Translations under genes and position numbers: made by a program
Notes under the pieces: model-generated
The model's input: only the letters and a program-made list of their open reading frames with translations
What the model was told of the DNA's origin: nothing
The model's database searches: none
Assembly (NCBI GenBank): GCA_903927295.1
Contig: CAIYMN010000161.1
Location: 1-45,593 of the forward strand
DNA: 45,593 nucleotides
Direction: 5' to 3'
Source: an uncultured beta proteobacterium
Lineage (GTDB): Bacteria; Pseudomonadota; Gammaproteobacteria; Burkholderiales; Burkholderiaceae_C
Shown: positions 37,828 to 45,503 of the stretch, piece by piece
Layout of the letters: each line of letters begins with the position of its first letter
How positions within the stretch are numbered: position 1 is the stretch's first letter

Positions 37828-37907
37828 ACCCTCGGTCGCGCGATCCGTCTTGAAACTGTCAAAAAACAATCATCAAACTGTTGCTTTTGATCAGTAGCCT
37901 CGGCGGC

Positions 37908-39158
37908 ATGCATGATCTGGAAGCAACTACATCAGAGTCCCGTGGGTCGAAAGCATCACGCCTTCGTGTTGCAATAGTCACCGAGACCTTTCCCCCCGAA
38001 GTCAATGGAGTGGCGATGACTTTGGGCCGTATTGTGGCCGGCTTGTTGGAGCGTGGACACACCGTCCAACTCATGCGACCGCGTCAATTTGAGGAAGAGG
38101 ACCGACCAGTTGAAGGCGCTCTCGAGCAGGTCTTGTTTCGTGGCATGCCAGTTCCTACGTATCCAGAATTGCGCCTCGGGTTTCCTTCCCGCAGCAAACT
38201 CGTGAAACTTTGGAGGCAAAAGCGACCCGATATAGTGCACGTCGTCACCGAGGGTCCGTTGGGCTGGTCCGCAGTGGCCGCCGCAAACCAGTTGCAATTG
38301 CCTGTCAGCAGTTCCTTTCATACGAACTTTCAAAGCTACTCGCGCTACTACGGCATTGGCTTTTTCAGAACGCTGATTGAAGGGCACCTGCGGCGGCTGC
38401 ATAACCGAACGCTGGCAACCATGGTACCAACCAAGACCATGGTGCGGGATCTGCAGGCTCTGGGCTTTAACGATGTGATGCTGCTGTCCAGAGGGGTGGA
38501 AACCAGGCAGTTTTCACCATGCAAGCGCTCCACGGACTTGCGTGAACGTTGGGGTGTGGGAGTCGATGATCTGGTCATCATGAATGTGGGGCGGCTGGCC
38601 AAGGAGAAAAATATTGCCGCCGTGATCGCCGCGTTCAGGGCCATTCAGTTTCGCCTGCCCACTGCCAGGCTGGTCTTTGTTGGCGACGGTCCCGAGCGAA
38701 AGAAGTTGGAGGAAAGCTGTCCGTTCGCGACTTTCGCTGGCGTTCAGGAGGGCGAGGCGCTCGCAAGCCATTACGCGTCCGGGGACGTGTTCTTGTTTCC
38801 GAGTCTGACGGAGACCTTTGGTAACGTGGTGCCGGAGGCGCTGGCCAGTGGGCTCGCGGTCGTGTCCTACGATTGTGCGGCGGCACATGAATTGATCACG
38901 AAGGATCTGAACGGCGTATTGGTCTCTGGCAGCACAGAGCTCGACTTCGTCGAAGCGGCATTGAGCCTCGCGCTCAACAGGCAAAGGCAAAGCACACTGC
39001 GACAGAATGCTGTTGCGAGTGTGGCGCACCTGCGCTGGGACGCGATTTGCAAGCGCTTTGTGGATATTCTTTCGGATGTCATTCAACGCCATGGCCAGCA
39101 ACACGCTGGCGCCGCGCTAGTGGCGGGTCGTGTCCTGGTCAATCGCTCCAACGCATGA
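37908..39158 (+). CDS. GT4-family glycosyltransferase (MgtA/alpha-mannosyltransferase-like)
   Basis: This 416-residue GT-B enzyme has the N-terminal motif RVAIVTETFPPEVNGVAMTL, acceptor-side SSSFHTNFQSYSRYYGIGFF, donor-side MNVGRLAKEKNIAAVIAAFR and the E-x7-E element LTETFGNVVPEALASG. It resembles the group that includes bacterial GDP-mannose-dependent mannosyltransferases and lipid glycosyltransferases such as Agrobacterium Agt. It differs from the GT4 enzyme at 31751, so the two probably add different sugars or act in sequence. ATG 37908 is chosen by position; a TTG-type start lies earlier. The 3' end overlaps the convergent decarboxylase gene by 20 bases. Confidence 0.9.
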   Translation: MHDLEATTSESRGSKASRLRVAIVTETFPPEVNGVAMTLGRIVAGLLERGHTVQLMRPRQFEEEDRPVEGALEQVLFRGMPVPTYPELRLGFPSRSKLVKLWRQKRPDIVHVVTEGPLGWSAVAAANQLQLPVSSSFHTNFQSYSRYYGIGFFRTLIEGHLRRLHNRTLATMVPTKTMVRDLQALGFNDVMLLSRGVETRQFSPCKRSTDLRERWGVGVDDLVIMNVGRLAKEKNIAAVIAAFRAIQFRLPTARLVFVGDGPERKKLEESCPFATFAGVQEGEALASHYASGDVFLFPSLTETFGNVVPEALASGLAVVSYDCAAAHELITKDLNGVLVSGSTELDFVEAALSLALNRQRQSTLRQNAVASVAHLRWDAICKRFVDILSDVIQRHGQQHAGAALVAGRVLVNRSNA

Positions 39159-40020
39159 GCGCCTGGCCCATCCGTATCGTGGACCCCTGTTGCAAGCCGT
39201 CACGCAGTACGAATCCTCTGGCTGCCAACATGATCACAGTAGAGCCATGCTGAAACCACCCCATTTCCTGCCCCTTGGAAAACATGGCATTGCAGTCGAA
39301 GGTTCTGCGTCCGGAAAATTTCAAGTGAAACAAGACATCAAGAAAATGAAGTCGAATGCTTGCTACCAGGATAGCAGCGACCGGCACCAGTGCTACAGCC
39401 TGCCCGTGACAAGGACCGCCTCCGCCGCAGCGCGTCCGAATGAAAGCCCGCTCATTCTTGCAAAACAACTTTTCGACCCGCCGCAAGGCGATCGGATTCA
39501 CATTCCAGGTATCTCCGGAAAAATACCGCACGTGCTCGACGGTGCAGTCAGCGGGAGCGTGAAGCCGGTGGTACATACTGGACGTCAGGCGCAGCGTTAC
39601 AAAGTAGCCATCCTTCCAGTCTTGCGGGTCCTCTTCGGGTCCAAGCAAATCCTCGATCGCGTAAGGGAAGCCTTTGGCCTGAAAGACCTGCGTTCCCTGA
39701 ACCGGGCCGTGCGCTCCGACGATGGCATCGACCGGGCTTGCCAGCGCCAGCGGATCAGCGTCAATCGGCCTGGCGCCGTCCTTGAGTTCGCGTGTGAAAC
39801 AGTCGTGCATGCTGCGAAAGGTGGTTTTCTTTGCCTCGCTCAGATCAAGGTCAGAGAAGAACGCCCACACACCGATGGAGAGGTCGCGCACCCACGGAGT
39901 TTCGATCTTGCTAAAGCGTCCCATCCATTGGGTGAGCCAACGGCGCGGCAGGCGATTTGTCAGCAGAAAGTTAAGGTCTTCCTGCAGCAGCAATTGTTGG
40001 ATTTGTTGGCGCAAGTTCAT
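39139..40020 (-). CDS. Phosphatidylserine decarboxylase-like enzyme
   Basis: This 293-residue pro-enzyme would use a pyruvoyl group made by self-cleavage. The cleavage motif is HGST (Gly259-Ser260), where E. coli has LGST. The aspartate of SPVDAIV (Asp98) and the histidines of SSMYHRLHAP (151 and 154) match the autocleavage site. It is therefore likely active, converting phosphatidylserine to phosphatidylethanolamine or decarboxylating a related lipid. ATG 40020 follows GAAGAG. It is divergent from a membrane-anchored aminotransferase gene (43-bp gap), an unusual neighbour. I cannot tell whether a second, housekeeping psd exists elsewhere. Confidence 0.9.
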   Translation of the reverse strand: MNLRQQIQQLLLQEDLNFLLTNRLPRRWLTQWMGRFSKIETPWVRDLSIGVWAFFSDLDLSEAKKTTFRSMHDCFTRELKDGARPIDADPLALASPVDAIVGAHGPVQGTQVFQAKGFPYAIEDLLGPEEDPQDWKDGYFVTLRLTSSMYHRLHAPADCTVEHVRYFSGDTWNVNPIALRRVEKLFCKNERAFIRTRCGGGGPCHGQAVALVPVAAILVASIRLHFLDVLFHLKFSGRRTFDCNAMFSKGQEMGWFQHGSTVIMLAARGFVLRDGLQQGSTIRMGQALMRWSD

Positions 40021-40063
40021 CTCTTCATGACCCGTTTTTGTCTTCGATTGCAAGGGGTTTAGT

Positions 40064-41728
40064 GTGAATGATTTGATTGGACTCAATCCGCTGTTGCTCA
40101 GCGCGCTCGGTGCGGCAGTGCTTCTGATGGTGGCGACTCGCCTGCGCGATCGCGTGGAACTCTCGCTTGCAAAACATCGCTCCCTGGCGGGACATCCAAG
40201 GATCGCGAAGCGGATTTCTGCCTTGTTCCGGACCTACAGCTACGACGAAGTGACTGCGTTTGGACTCGATGGCGCGACACCTTCCGTGGTGGACGATCGA
40301 AAGCGGGCGTTCAGGGCGCTGGTCACGCAGTATGGGCTGCGCTTCAGCAAGGGTCGACAAGCCAGTCTTGAAGTTGTCAGCGGACTGTCTGACCTGCAGT
40401 TCATCAGCGCCTACAGGATGCCGTTCCAGTTTCGACCGCTCGTGGGCGAGCAGTTCAGGGCAGGCTCTTTTGTCAATTCCAGTGCAGGCGTCACGCTGAC
40501 GGATCTTGATGAAAACTGCTTTTACGATCTGACCGGCTCCTACGGTGTCAACCTCTTCGGCAATGACTTCTACAAAGAGTGCATTGATCAGGGGGCCGAC
40601 ATGGTGCGTGCACTGGGACCGGTCCTGGGCTCCTATCATCCGGTCGTAACGGATAACGTGACACGCTTGAAGTCTATCTCGGCCATGGATGAAGTCAGCT
40701 TTCACATGTCGGGTACCGAAGCGGTCATGCAGGCAGTGCGATTGGCGCGCTATCACAGCAAGCGAGACAAGGTGCTGCGGTTTTGTGGGTCTTACCATGG
40801 TTGGTGGGGTGATGTGCAGCCCGGCATTGGCAACCCCGTGCCGGCCCGCGATACGTTCACCCTGGCCGAAATGAGCGCCGCCACTCTGCGTGTGCTGCGG
40901 CATCGCAAAGATATTGCTTGCGTGCTTGTCAATCCGCTGCAAGCCCTGCACCCCAATGCTGCCGCGCACAGCGACTCCGCCCTGCTGGACAGTTCGCGCC
41001 GCGCAGGTTTTTCGCGAGCAGCCTACAGCGCTTGGTTGAAGGAGTTGCGCCAGGTCTGCGATGAGAAATTCATCGCCTTGATTTTTGATGAGGTGTTTGT
41101 CGGGTTTCGGCTTGCCCCGGGTGGCGCTCAGGAATACTTTGACGTGAAGGCTGACATGGTGACCTATGGCAAGACACTGGGCGGAGGGCTGCCCGTCGGT
41201 GTCTTGTGTGGAAAGAGCGGCTGGATGAAGCGCTACAACGACGCGGCGCCAGCCGACATCTGCTTTGCCCGCGGTACCTTCAACGCGCATCCCTATGTCA
41301 TGGGCGCCATGAATGTGTTCCTCAGACAGCTCGACAGCCCGGACATCGGTCGCCTTTACATCGACCTGGACGAAACCTGGAATCAAAGGGCTCGTACGCT
41401 CAATGGCCTTCTGCACGATGCTGGCGTCCCGGTCCAAGTGGCTAACCTGTCTTCCATCTGGACAGTGCTGTACACAAAACCCGCGTGCTACAACTGGCTG
41501 TTTCAGTATTACCTGCGACTGGAAGGACTGGCATTGAGCTGGGTTGGGACCGGGCGAATCATCTTCAGTCTGAACTACACACAACAAGACTTTGACGAAG
41601 TTGCCGCCCGATTTGTCAGGGCTGCTCAAAAAATGCAACGCGATGGTTGGTGGTTGTGCGATCCGGCCACCACCAACAAGTCCATCAAGCGCCGCATTCT
41701 TCTGGAGCTTGTGCAGGCCCGCCTCTAG
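40064..41728 (+). CDS. Class III PLP-dependent aminotransferase with N-terminal membrane anchor
   Basis: This 554-residue enzyme is of the glutamate-1-semialdehyde/omega-aminotransferase class. Cofactor elements are SGTEAVMQAVRLAR (216-229), CGSYHGWWGD, the D342-E343 pair in LIFDEVFVGFR and the Schiff-base lysine K370 in VTYGKTLGGGLPVG. Residues 8-24 (NPLLLSALGAAVLLMVATRL region) form a hydrophobic helix followed by basic residues, so it is probably tethered to the inner membrane. About 100 extra residues precede the usual fold. It has no acyl-carrier domain. GTG 40064 follows AGGGG. The amino acceptor is unknown; a lipid aldehyde or ketone would fit the anchor and setting. Confidence 0.88.
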   Translation: MNDLIGLNPLLLSALGAAVLLMVATRLRDRVELSLAKHRSLAGHPRIAKRISALFRTYSYDEVTAFGLDGATPSVVDDRKRAFRALVTQYGLRFSKGRQASLEVVSGLSDLQFISAYRMPFQFRPLVGEQFRAGSFVNSSAGVTLTDLDENCFYDLTGSYGVNLFGNDFYKECIDQGADMVRALGPVLGSYHPVVTDNVTRLKSISAMDEVSFHMSGTEAVMQAVRLARYHSKRDKVLRFCGSYHGWWGDVQPGIGNPVPARDTFTLAEMSAATLRVLRHRKDIACVLVNPLQALHPNAAAHSDSALLDSSRRAGFSRAAYSAWLKELRQVCDEKFIALIFDEVFVGFRLAPGGAQEYFDVKADMVTYGKTLGGGLPVGVLCGKSGWMKRYNDAAPADICFARGTFNAHPYVMGAMNVFLRQLDSPDIGRLYIDLDETWNQRARTLNGLLHDAGVPVQVANLSSIWTVLYTKPACYNWLFQYYLRLEGLALSWVGTGRIIFSLNYTQQDFDEVAARFVRAAQKMQRDGWWLCDPATTNKSIKRRILLELVQARL

Positions 41729-41751
41729 TTCCAGCGCGTGACGCTCTTGCA

Positions 41752-42360
41752 TCAAACCTGGCCGGCGCTCTGTTTTGGATCAAGCAATTCACCGCGCAAC
41801 AAGGCAAGTGGAGACTTGTAGTACAGAACAATGTCATTGAAAGGGTCGGTCAGGATCTTCGTCATCCACACCAGACCCGACATGACATCCTTGATAAAAA
41901 ACAGGTGAACGGTCCGGAAGATCAGACCGGCAATGCCCAGGGCCAACCAGATCAGACCAGTGTGATGAATGAAGCCCATCAGGCTGGTGTCGGTCTCCAG
42001 CAAGCCCAGCAGGGTGGGATCAAGCACCAGCAGCAGGGGTGAAGCCACCCAAATTGACAGCAAGACGACTTTTCTACGCAGGTTGTAACCGACTTTGATT
42101 TCTTCCTTGTATTCGTGGCTGACCTGGTTGACCTTATCGTAACCACGGGGCTCAAAAAAGAAGTGGCCTGACTGGCGCGTTGTCATGGAAATCAGCCAAC
42201 CGATCAGAGCCGCGACGGCTGGCTGAATGAATAGAAATGCATAGGCCACCAAGAAACTCACGGCACTGATCAAATGGAGAGTCTGGTTGATGCGGCTATG
42301 GTGGTAGTAACGATGGTCGTCCCGCCGCTGGATGGCCAGTTGCTCGAAGAATGTGGACAT
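41752..42360 (-). CDS. Membrane protein, Mpo1/DUF962-like, paralogue B
   Basis: This 202-residue membrane protein aligns with the product at 34648 without gaps over the first 70 residues. It keeps H16, H20, N25, H29 and the GHFFFE block at 65-70, then shares KVGYNLRRK and FRTVHLFF and TKILTDPF. H-x4-N-x3-H with GHxxFE is the signature of the Mpo1/DUF962 family; the assignment is by motif. Its gene lies 29 bases downstream of ugd on the same strand, so the two are probably one operon, and its end converges with the aminotransferase gene (23-bp gap). Confidence 0.8.
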   Translation of the reverse strand: MSTFFEQLAIQRRDDHRYYHHSRINQTLHLISAVSFLVAYAFLFIQPAVAALIGWLISMTTRQSGHFFFEPRGYDKVNQVSHEYKEEIKVGYNLRRKVVLLSIWVASPLLLVLDPTLLGLLETDTSLMGFIHHTGLIWLALGIAGLIFRTVHLFFIKDVMSGLVWMTKILTDPFNDIVLYYKSPLALLRGELLDPKQSAGQV

Positions 42361-42389
42361 GATTGAGGTCTCTTTGGGATTGATAACAA

Positions 42390-43712
42390 TTAACGCCCGA
42401 TGGCGAAATACTCCAGACCCATTCCCCGGACCCATGGCGGCTCATACAGGTTTCGGCCATCGAATATGACGGGGTTCTTCAGCGTCGCCTTGATCGCACT
42501 AAAGTCGGGGCTCTTGAATTCTTTCCACTCGGTCACGATCACCAACGCGTCCGCATCTTTCAGCGCTTCCATCGACGAAGTGGCGTAGCTCAAGCGGCGC
42601 TCATCGGGGTAAACACTTTTGGCTTGCGCCATGGCAACTGGGTCGTAAGCCGTGATCGTCGCACCCGCCATCAACAAATCGTTGATGAGGGTTTGACTGC
42701 TGGCTTCACGCATGTCGTCGGTGTTGGCTTTGAATGCCAGGCCCCACAAAGCAAAGTGTCTGCCGGCGAGGTTCGATCCGAAGCGGGACTTCACCTTGTT
42801 GCCCAGAACGTGCTTTTGCTGTTGGTTCGCTGCATCGACAGCTGTCAGTACCTGCAATTTGACACCGGCATCTTCACCGGCTGATTGGATGAGAGCGCGG
42901 ACGTCTTTCGGGAAACACGAGCCGCCGTAGCCGGCGCCCGCATACAGGAAGTCGTAGCCAATGCGTGGATCGCTGCCGATCCCTTTGCGCACATGTTCAA
43001 TATCTGCTCCAAGCTTCTCGGCAAGATTTGCCAACTCATTCATGAAGCTGATACGTGTCGCCAGCATGGCATTGGCCGCATATTTGGTCAGTTCTGCGCT
43101 GCGGATGTCCATCAGGATCAGGCGGTCGTGATGCCGCTGGAAAGGTGCATAAAGTGCCCGCATATTCAAGGCCGCCTGCTCATCATCACAACCCAGAACG
43201 ATTCTTCCTGGCCGCATGAAGTCGTCAATGGCTGCGCCTTCCTTCAGAAACTCGGGATTCGAGACAACGCTGTACGGGGTATTGACACCACGCAAATCCA
43301 GTTCTTGCGCTATCAGGGTCCGGACCGCATCGGCCGTTCCGACCGGAACGGTACTCTTGTCAACCACGACCTTGTAGTCATTCATGTACTTGCCGATGTT
43401 CTTTGCGGCTTCCAGCACGTACCTGACATCAGCGCTGCCATCTTCTGCGGGTGGCGTGCCGACCGCGATAAATTGAATGGTGCCAAAGTGAGTGGCCTTT
43501 TTGATGTCGTCAGTAAAGTGAAGTCGTCCATCGCTGACGTTGTGCCGGATCATCTCCGACAAGCCTGGTTCGTAGATCGGTATTTCGCCATCCTGCAGCA
43601 TTCCGATCTTCCCGGAATCAGTATCAAAGCAGATCACATCGTTACCAACTTCGGCCAGACAGGTGCCCGTTACGAGTCCCACATAGCCGGCACCGATGAC
43701 CGTGATTTTCAT
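42390..43712 (-). CDS. ugd: UDP-glucose 6-dehydrogenase
   Basis: This 440-residue enzyme oxidises UDP-glucose to UDP-glucuronate with two NAD. The Rossmann motif [20 protein letters not shown] is at the N-terminus. [20 protein letters not shown], the [20 protein letters not shown] loop and the catalytic cysteine in [12 protein letters not shown] are intact, and [19 protein letters not shown] marks the C-terminal NAD-side domain. ATG 43712 begins the fold directly. UDP-glucuronate could feed the divergent GT28 enzyme at 43870 for a glucuronosyl lipid, or go to polysaccharide. Confidence 0.96.
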   Translation of the reverse strand: MKITVIGAGYVGLVTGTCLAEVGNDVICFDTDSGKIGMLQDGEIPIYEPGLSEMIRHNVSDGRLHFTDDIKKATHFGTIQFIAVGTPPAEDGSADVRYVLEAAKNIGKYMNDYKVVVDKSTVPVGTADAVRTLIAQELDLRGVNTPYSVVSNPEFLKEGAAIDDFMRPGRIVLGCDDEQAALNMRALYAPFQRHHDRLILMDIRSAELTKYAANAMLATRISFMNELANLAEKLGADIEHVRKGIGSDPRIGYDFLYAGAGYGGSCFPKDVRALIQSAGEDAGVKLQVLTAVDAANQQQKHVLGNKVKSRFGSNLAGRHFALWGLAFKANTDDMREASSQTLINDLLMAGATITAYDPVAMAQAKSVYPDERRLSYATSSMEALKDADALVIVTEWKEFKSPDFSAIKATLKNPVIFDGRNLYEPPWVRGMGLEYFAIGR

Positions 43713-43869
43713 GGCTTGATTTCCCCAAGTTTGAATTAGCAGTGAAGTAGTCTGGCTCGGAAATGCGAACATTTGATGACAAGCAAAAGTCACTCGCCTG
43801 TCGGTGCATTGATGGCACTGGCGCTCTTCACAGAACTGTCACCTGAGTAGCTGATCATCGGGCCTGCCC

Positions 43870-45036
43870 ATGAAGACGATTGACCTTGTTTACTTCAACT
43901 TTGGTGGCGGTCACCGCTCGGCGGCGCTGGCCTTGCAGGCAGTGATTCGCGAGCAGCACCGACCCTGGCAGGTACGTCTGATCAATCTGGTGGAGGTGCT
44001 CGATCCCAAGAACTCCTTTCGCAAATTCACCGGGATTGCTCCCGAGGCCATTTACAACAAGCGTCTGGAGCGCGGCTGGACTTATGGGCTAGCGACCGAA
44101 TTGAAATTGCTTCACGGAATGATCCGGTTCAGTCATGCAAACGTTGTCAGCCGGTTGCTGGAACATTGGAGTTCGACCCGACCCGACCTCGTCGTGTCCC
44201 TGGTGCCGAACTTCAACAAAGCACTGTGTGAGTCGGTCGCTGCGGCTCTGGGCGAAGTTCCGTTTGTCACAGTGATGACCGACATGGCGGACTATCCACC
44301 CAATTTCTGGATTGAGGCTGGACAATCCCAGTACCTGGTCTGTGGCACGCAGCACGCGGCTACACAAGCCCGGCTCGCCGGCTATACCGCCGAAAACATC
44401 CGTCTCACCTCAGGCATGATTCTGCGTCCAGCCTTTTACCGTGAACCCGTATTCAATCGCGACGTGGAGTGTCGCAAACTGGGCCTGGACCCGCAACAAC
44501 CGATTGGCATTGTTCTGTTCGGCGGTCACGGTTCGACGCAAATGCTGAGCATCGCGAAAACACTGGCAGACGTGCAATTGATCCTGCTTTGCGGGCACAA
44601 CAGCACTTTGCAGGTCCAGCTGGAAGGATTGGAGACACCGGCAAAACACGTCGTCATAGGCTTTACATCAGACATTGAACTCTATATGAGATTGGGCGAA
44701 TTTCTGATCGGAAAGCCGGGGCCTGGCAGTCTCAGCGAAGCGGTGCAGTTAGGCTTGCCGGTTATTACATTCAACAACAAATCGACGATGCCGCAAGAAC
44801 GCTACAACGCGACCTGGGTGCGCGAAAGTGGTGTTGGGCTGGTCGTTCCCTCGGTGCGTTCCATCCGATCGGCAGTAATGAAGATGATTCAGAACTTGCC
44901 CGAATTTCGCAAGGCGGTCGGGCAAATCGACAACCGAGCGGTATTTGAGGTGACCGACATCTTTGAGCAGCTATTGAATCAGACCCAACCGCATGCGGAG
45001 TTTGACTGCCTGGCCGACGCGTCGCTTACTGCTTGA
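43870..45036 (+). CDS. MGDG-synthase-like glycosyltransferase (GT28 type)
   Basis: This 388-residue GT-B enzyme begins IDLVYFNFGGGHRSAALALQ, the GGGH start typical of plant and bacterial monogalactosyldiacylglycerol synthases and MurG-like GT28 enzymes. PFVTVMTDMADYPPNFWI lies in the acceptor domain. IVLFGGHGSTQMLSIAKTL and the C-terminal GKPGPGSLSEAVQLGLPVIT form the nucleotide-sugar site. It lacks a signal peptide and should be peripheral on the inner membrane. Divergence from ugd suggests UDP-glucuronate or UDP-glucose as donor and diacylglycerol as acceptor; both are inference. Its end overlaps the zinc-ribbon gene by 11 bases. Confidence 0.88.
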   Translation: MKTIDLVYFNFGGGHRSAALALQAVIREQHRPWQVRLINLVEVLDPKNSFRKFTGIAPEAIYNKRLERGWTYGLATELKLLHGMIRFSHANVVSRLLEHWSSTRPDLVVSLVPNFNKALCESVAAALGEVPFVTVMTDMADYPPNFWIEAGQSQYLVCGTQHAATQARLAGYTAENIRLTSGMILRPAFYREPVFNRDVECRKLGLDPQQPIGIVLFGGHGSTQMLSIAKTLADVQLILLCGHNSTLQVQLEGLETPAKHVVIGFTSDIELYMRLGEFLIGKPGPGSLSEAVQLGLPVITFNNKSTMPQERYNATWVRESGVGLVVPSVRSIRSAVMKMIQNLPEFRKAVGQIDNRAVFEVTDIFEQLLNQTQPHAEFDCLADASLTA

Positions 45037-45244
45037 CCTTGGCCGGTTTGCAGTCCAGGCAAAAGAACATCAATGAGTTCAGGTACCGTTTGAACTCGCC
45101 ATTTCTACGCAATTTATGGCGGCCGCATTTGATGCAACTGAGCGTTTCTCCCGAGCCTGCCATGCCTTGAAAGGGGGAGCCAGGTTCTTTGGATGTATAG
45201 CGCAAACCGCAGTCGGAGATGACAGTCTCTTCGTATTTGTACAT
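45026..45244 (-). CDS. Small zinc-ribbon protein
   Basis: This 72-residue protein has CIKCGRHK and FFCLDC, two CxxC pairs about 24 residues apart, a zinc-ribbon layout. The rest is polar and basic (KLRRNGEFKRYLNSLM). I recognise no family and its partner is unknown. ATG 45244 has a weak ribosome-binding site. Confidence 0.65.
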   Translation of the reverse strand: MYKYEETVISDCGLRYTSKEPGSPFQGMAGSGETLSCIKCGRHKLRRNGEFKRYLNSLMFFCLDCKPAKVKQ

Positions 45245-45366
45245 GGAACGATGAAAGCCCGATTGAAATCTTAATTCTCGTCGCGCTTGGTTTCAACTTC
45301 ATGACGCAACGGTGAGACCCGGGTAAACTCGACCGGCAATCGCAATAATCCAAGAAGAGCAACGCT

Positions 45367-45486
45367 ATGTCACTCGAAAAAGTCTCTGAAATGCTGAAGA
45401 AGCAACGGCGGATTGAAGGCATGGTGCATGGCCAGAACATGCCGCGCCAGGATATGGCGATGTCCCGACCGCAGTTGCAGGTTTGA
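45367..45486 (+). pseudogene. 39-codon frame resembling a truncated MgtE N-terminus
   Basis: The frame starts MSLEKVSEMLKKQRRIEGMV, then HGQNMPRQD. I recall similar sequence at the start of magnesium transporter MgtE proteins in Comamonadaceae, which continue for about 450 residues. Here the frame changes character after MPRQD and stops at 45486. This looks like a gene cut short by a rearrangement or insertion near 45456. The recognition rests on memory of the family and could be wrong; the alternative is a genuine 39-residue protein. Confidence 0.4.
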
Positions 45487-45503
45487 GTCGGTGGTCATGA
45501 ATA

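Noticed and set aside
39130-40062. A 310-codon open frame opposite the decarboxylase gene
   Set aside because: The decarboxylase has its active-site motifs intact on the other strand, so this is a shadow.
40025-41755. A 576-codon open frame on the minus strand opposite the aminotransferase gene
   Set aside because: It is a shadow of a well-supported PLP enzyme; its product has no domain and is rich in His, Arg and Gln as expected for an antisense frame in high-GC DNA.
43840-43869. CTGTCAC-type words before the GT28 gene, considered as a Pho box
   Set aside because: The repeats are 15 bp apart rather than 11 and match the consensus poorly, so phosphate control cannot be claimed from this.
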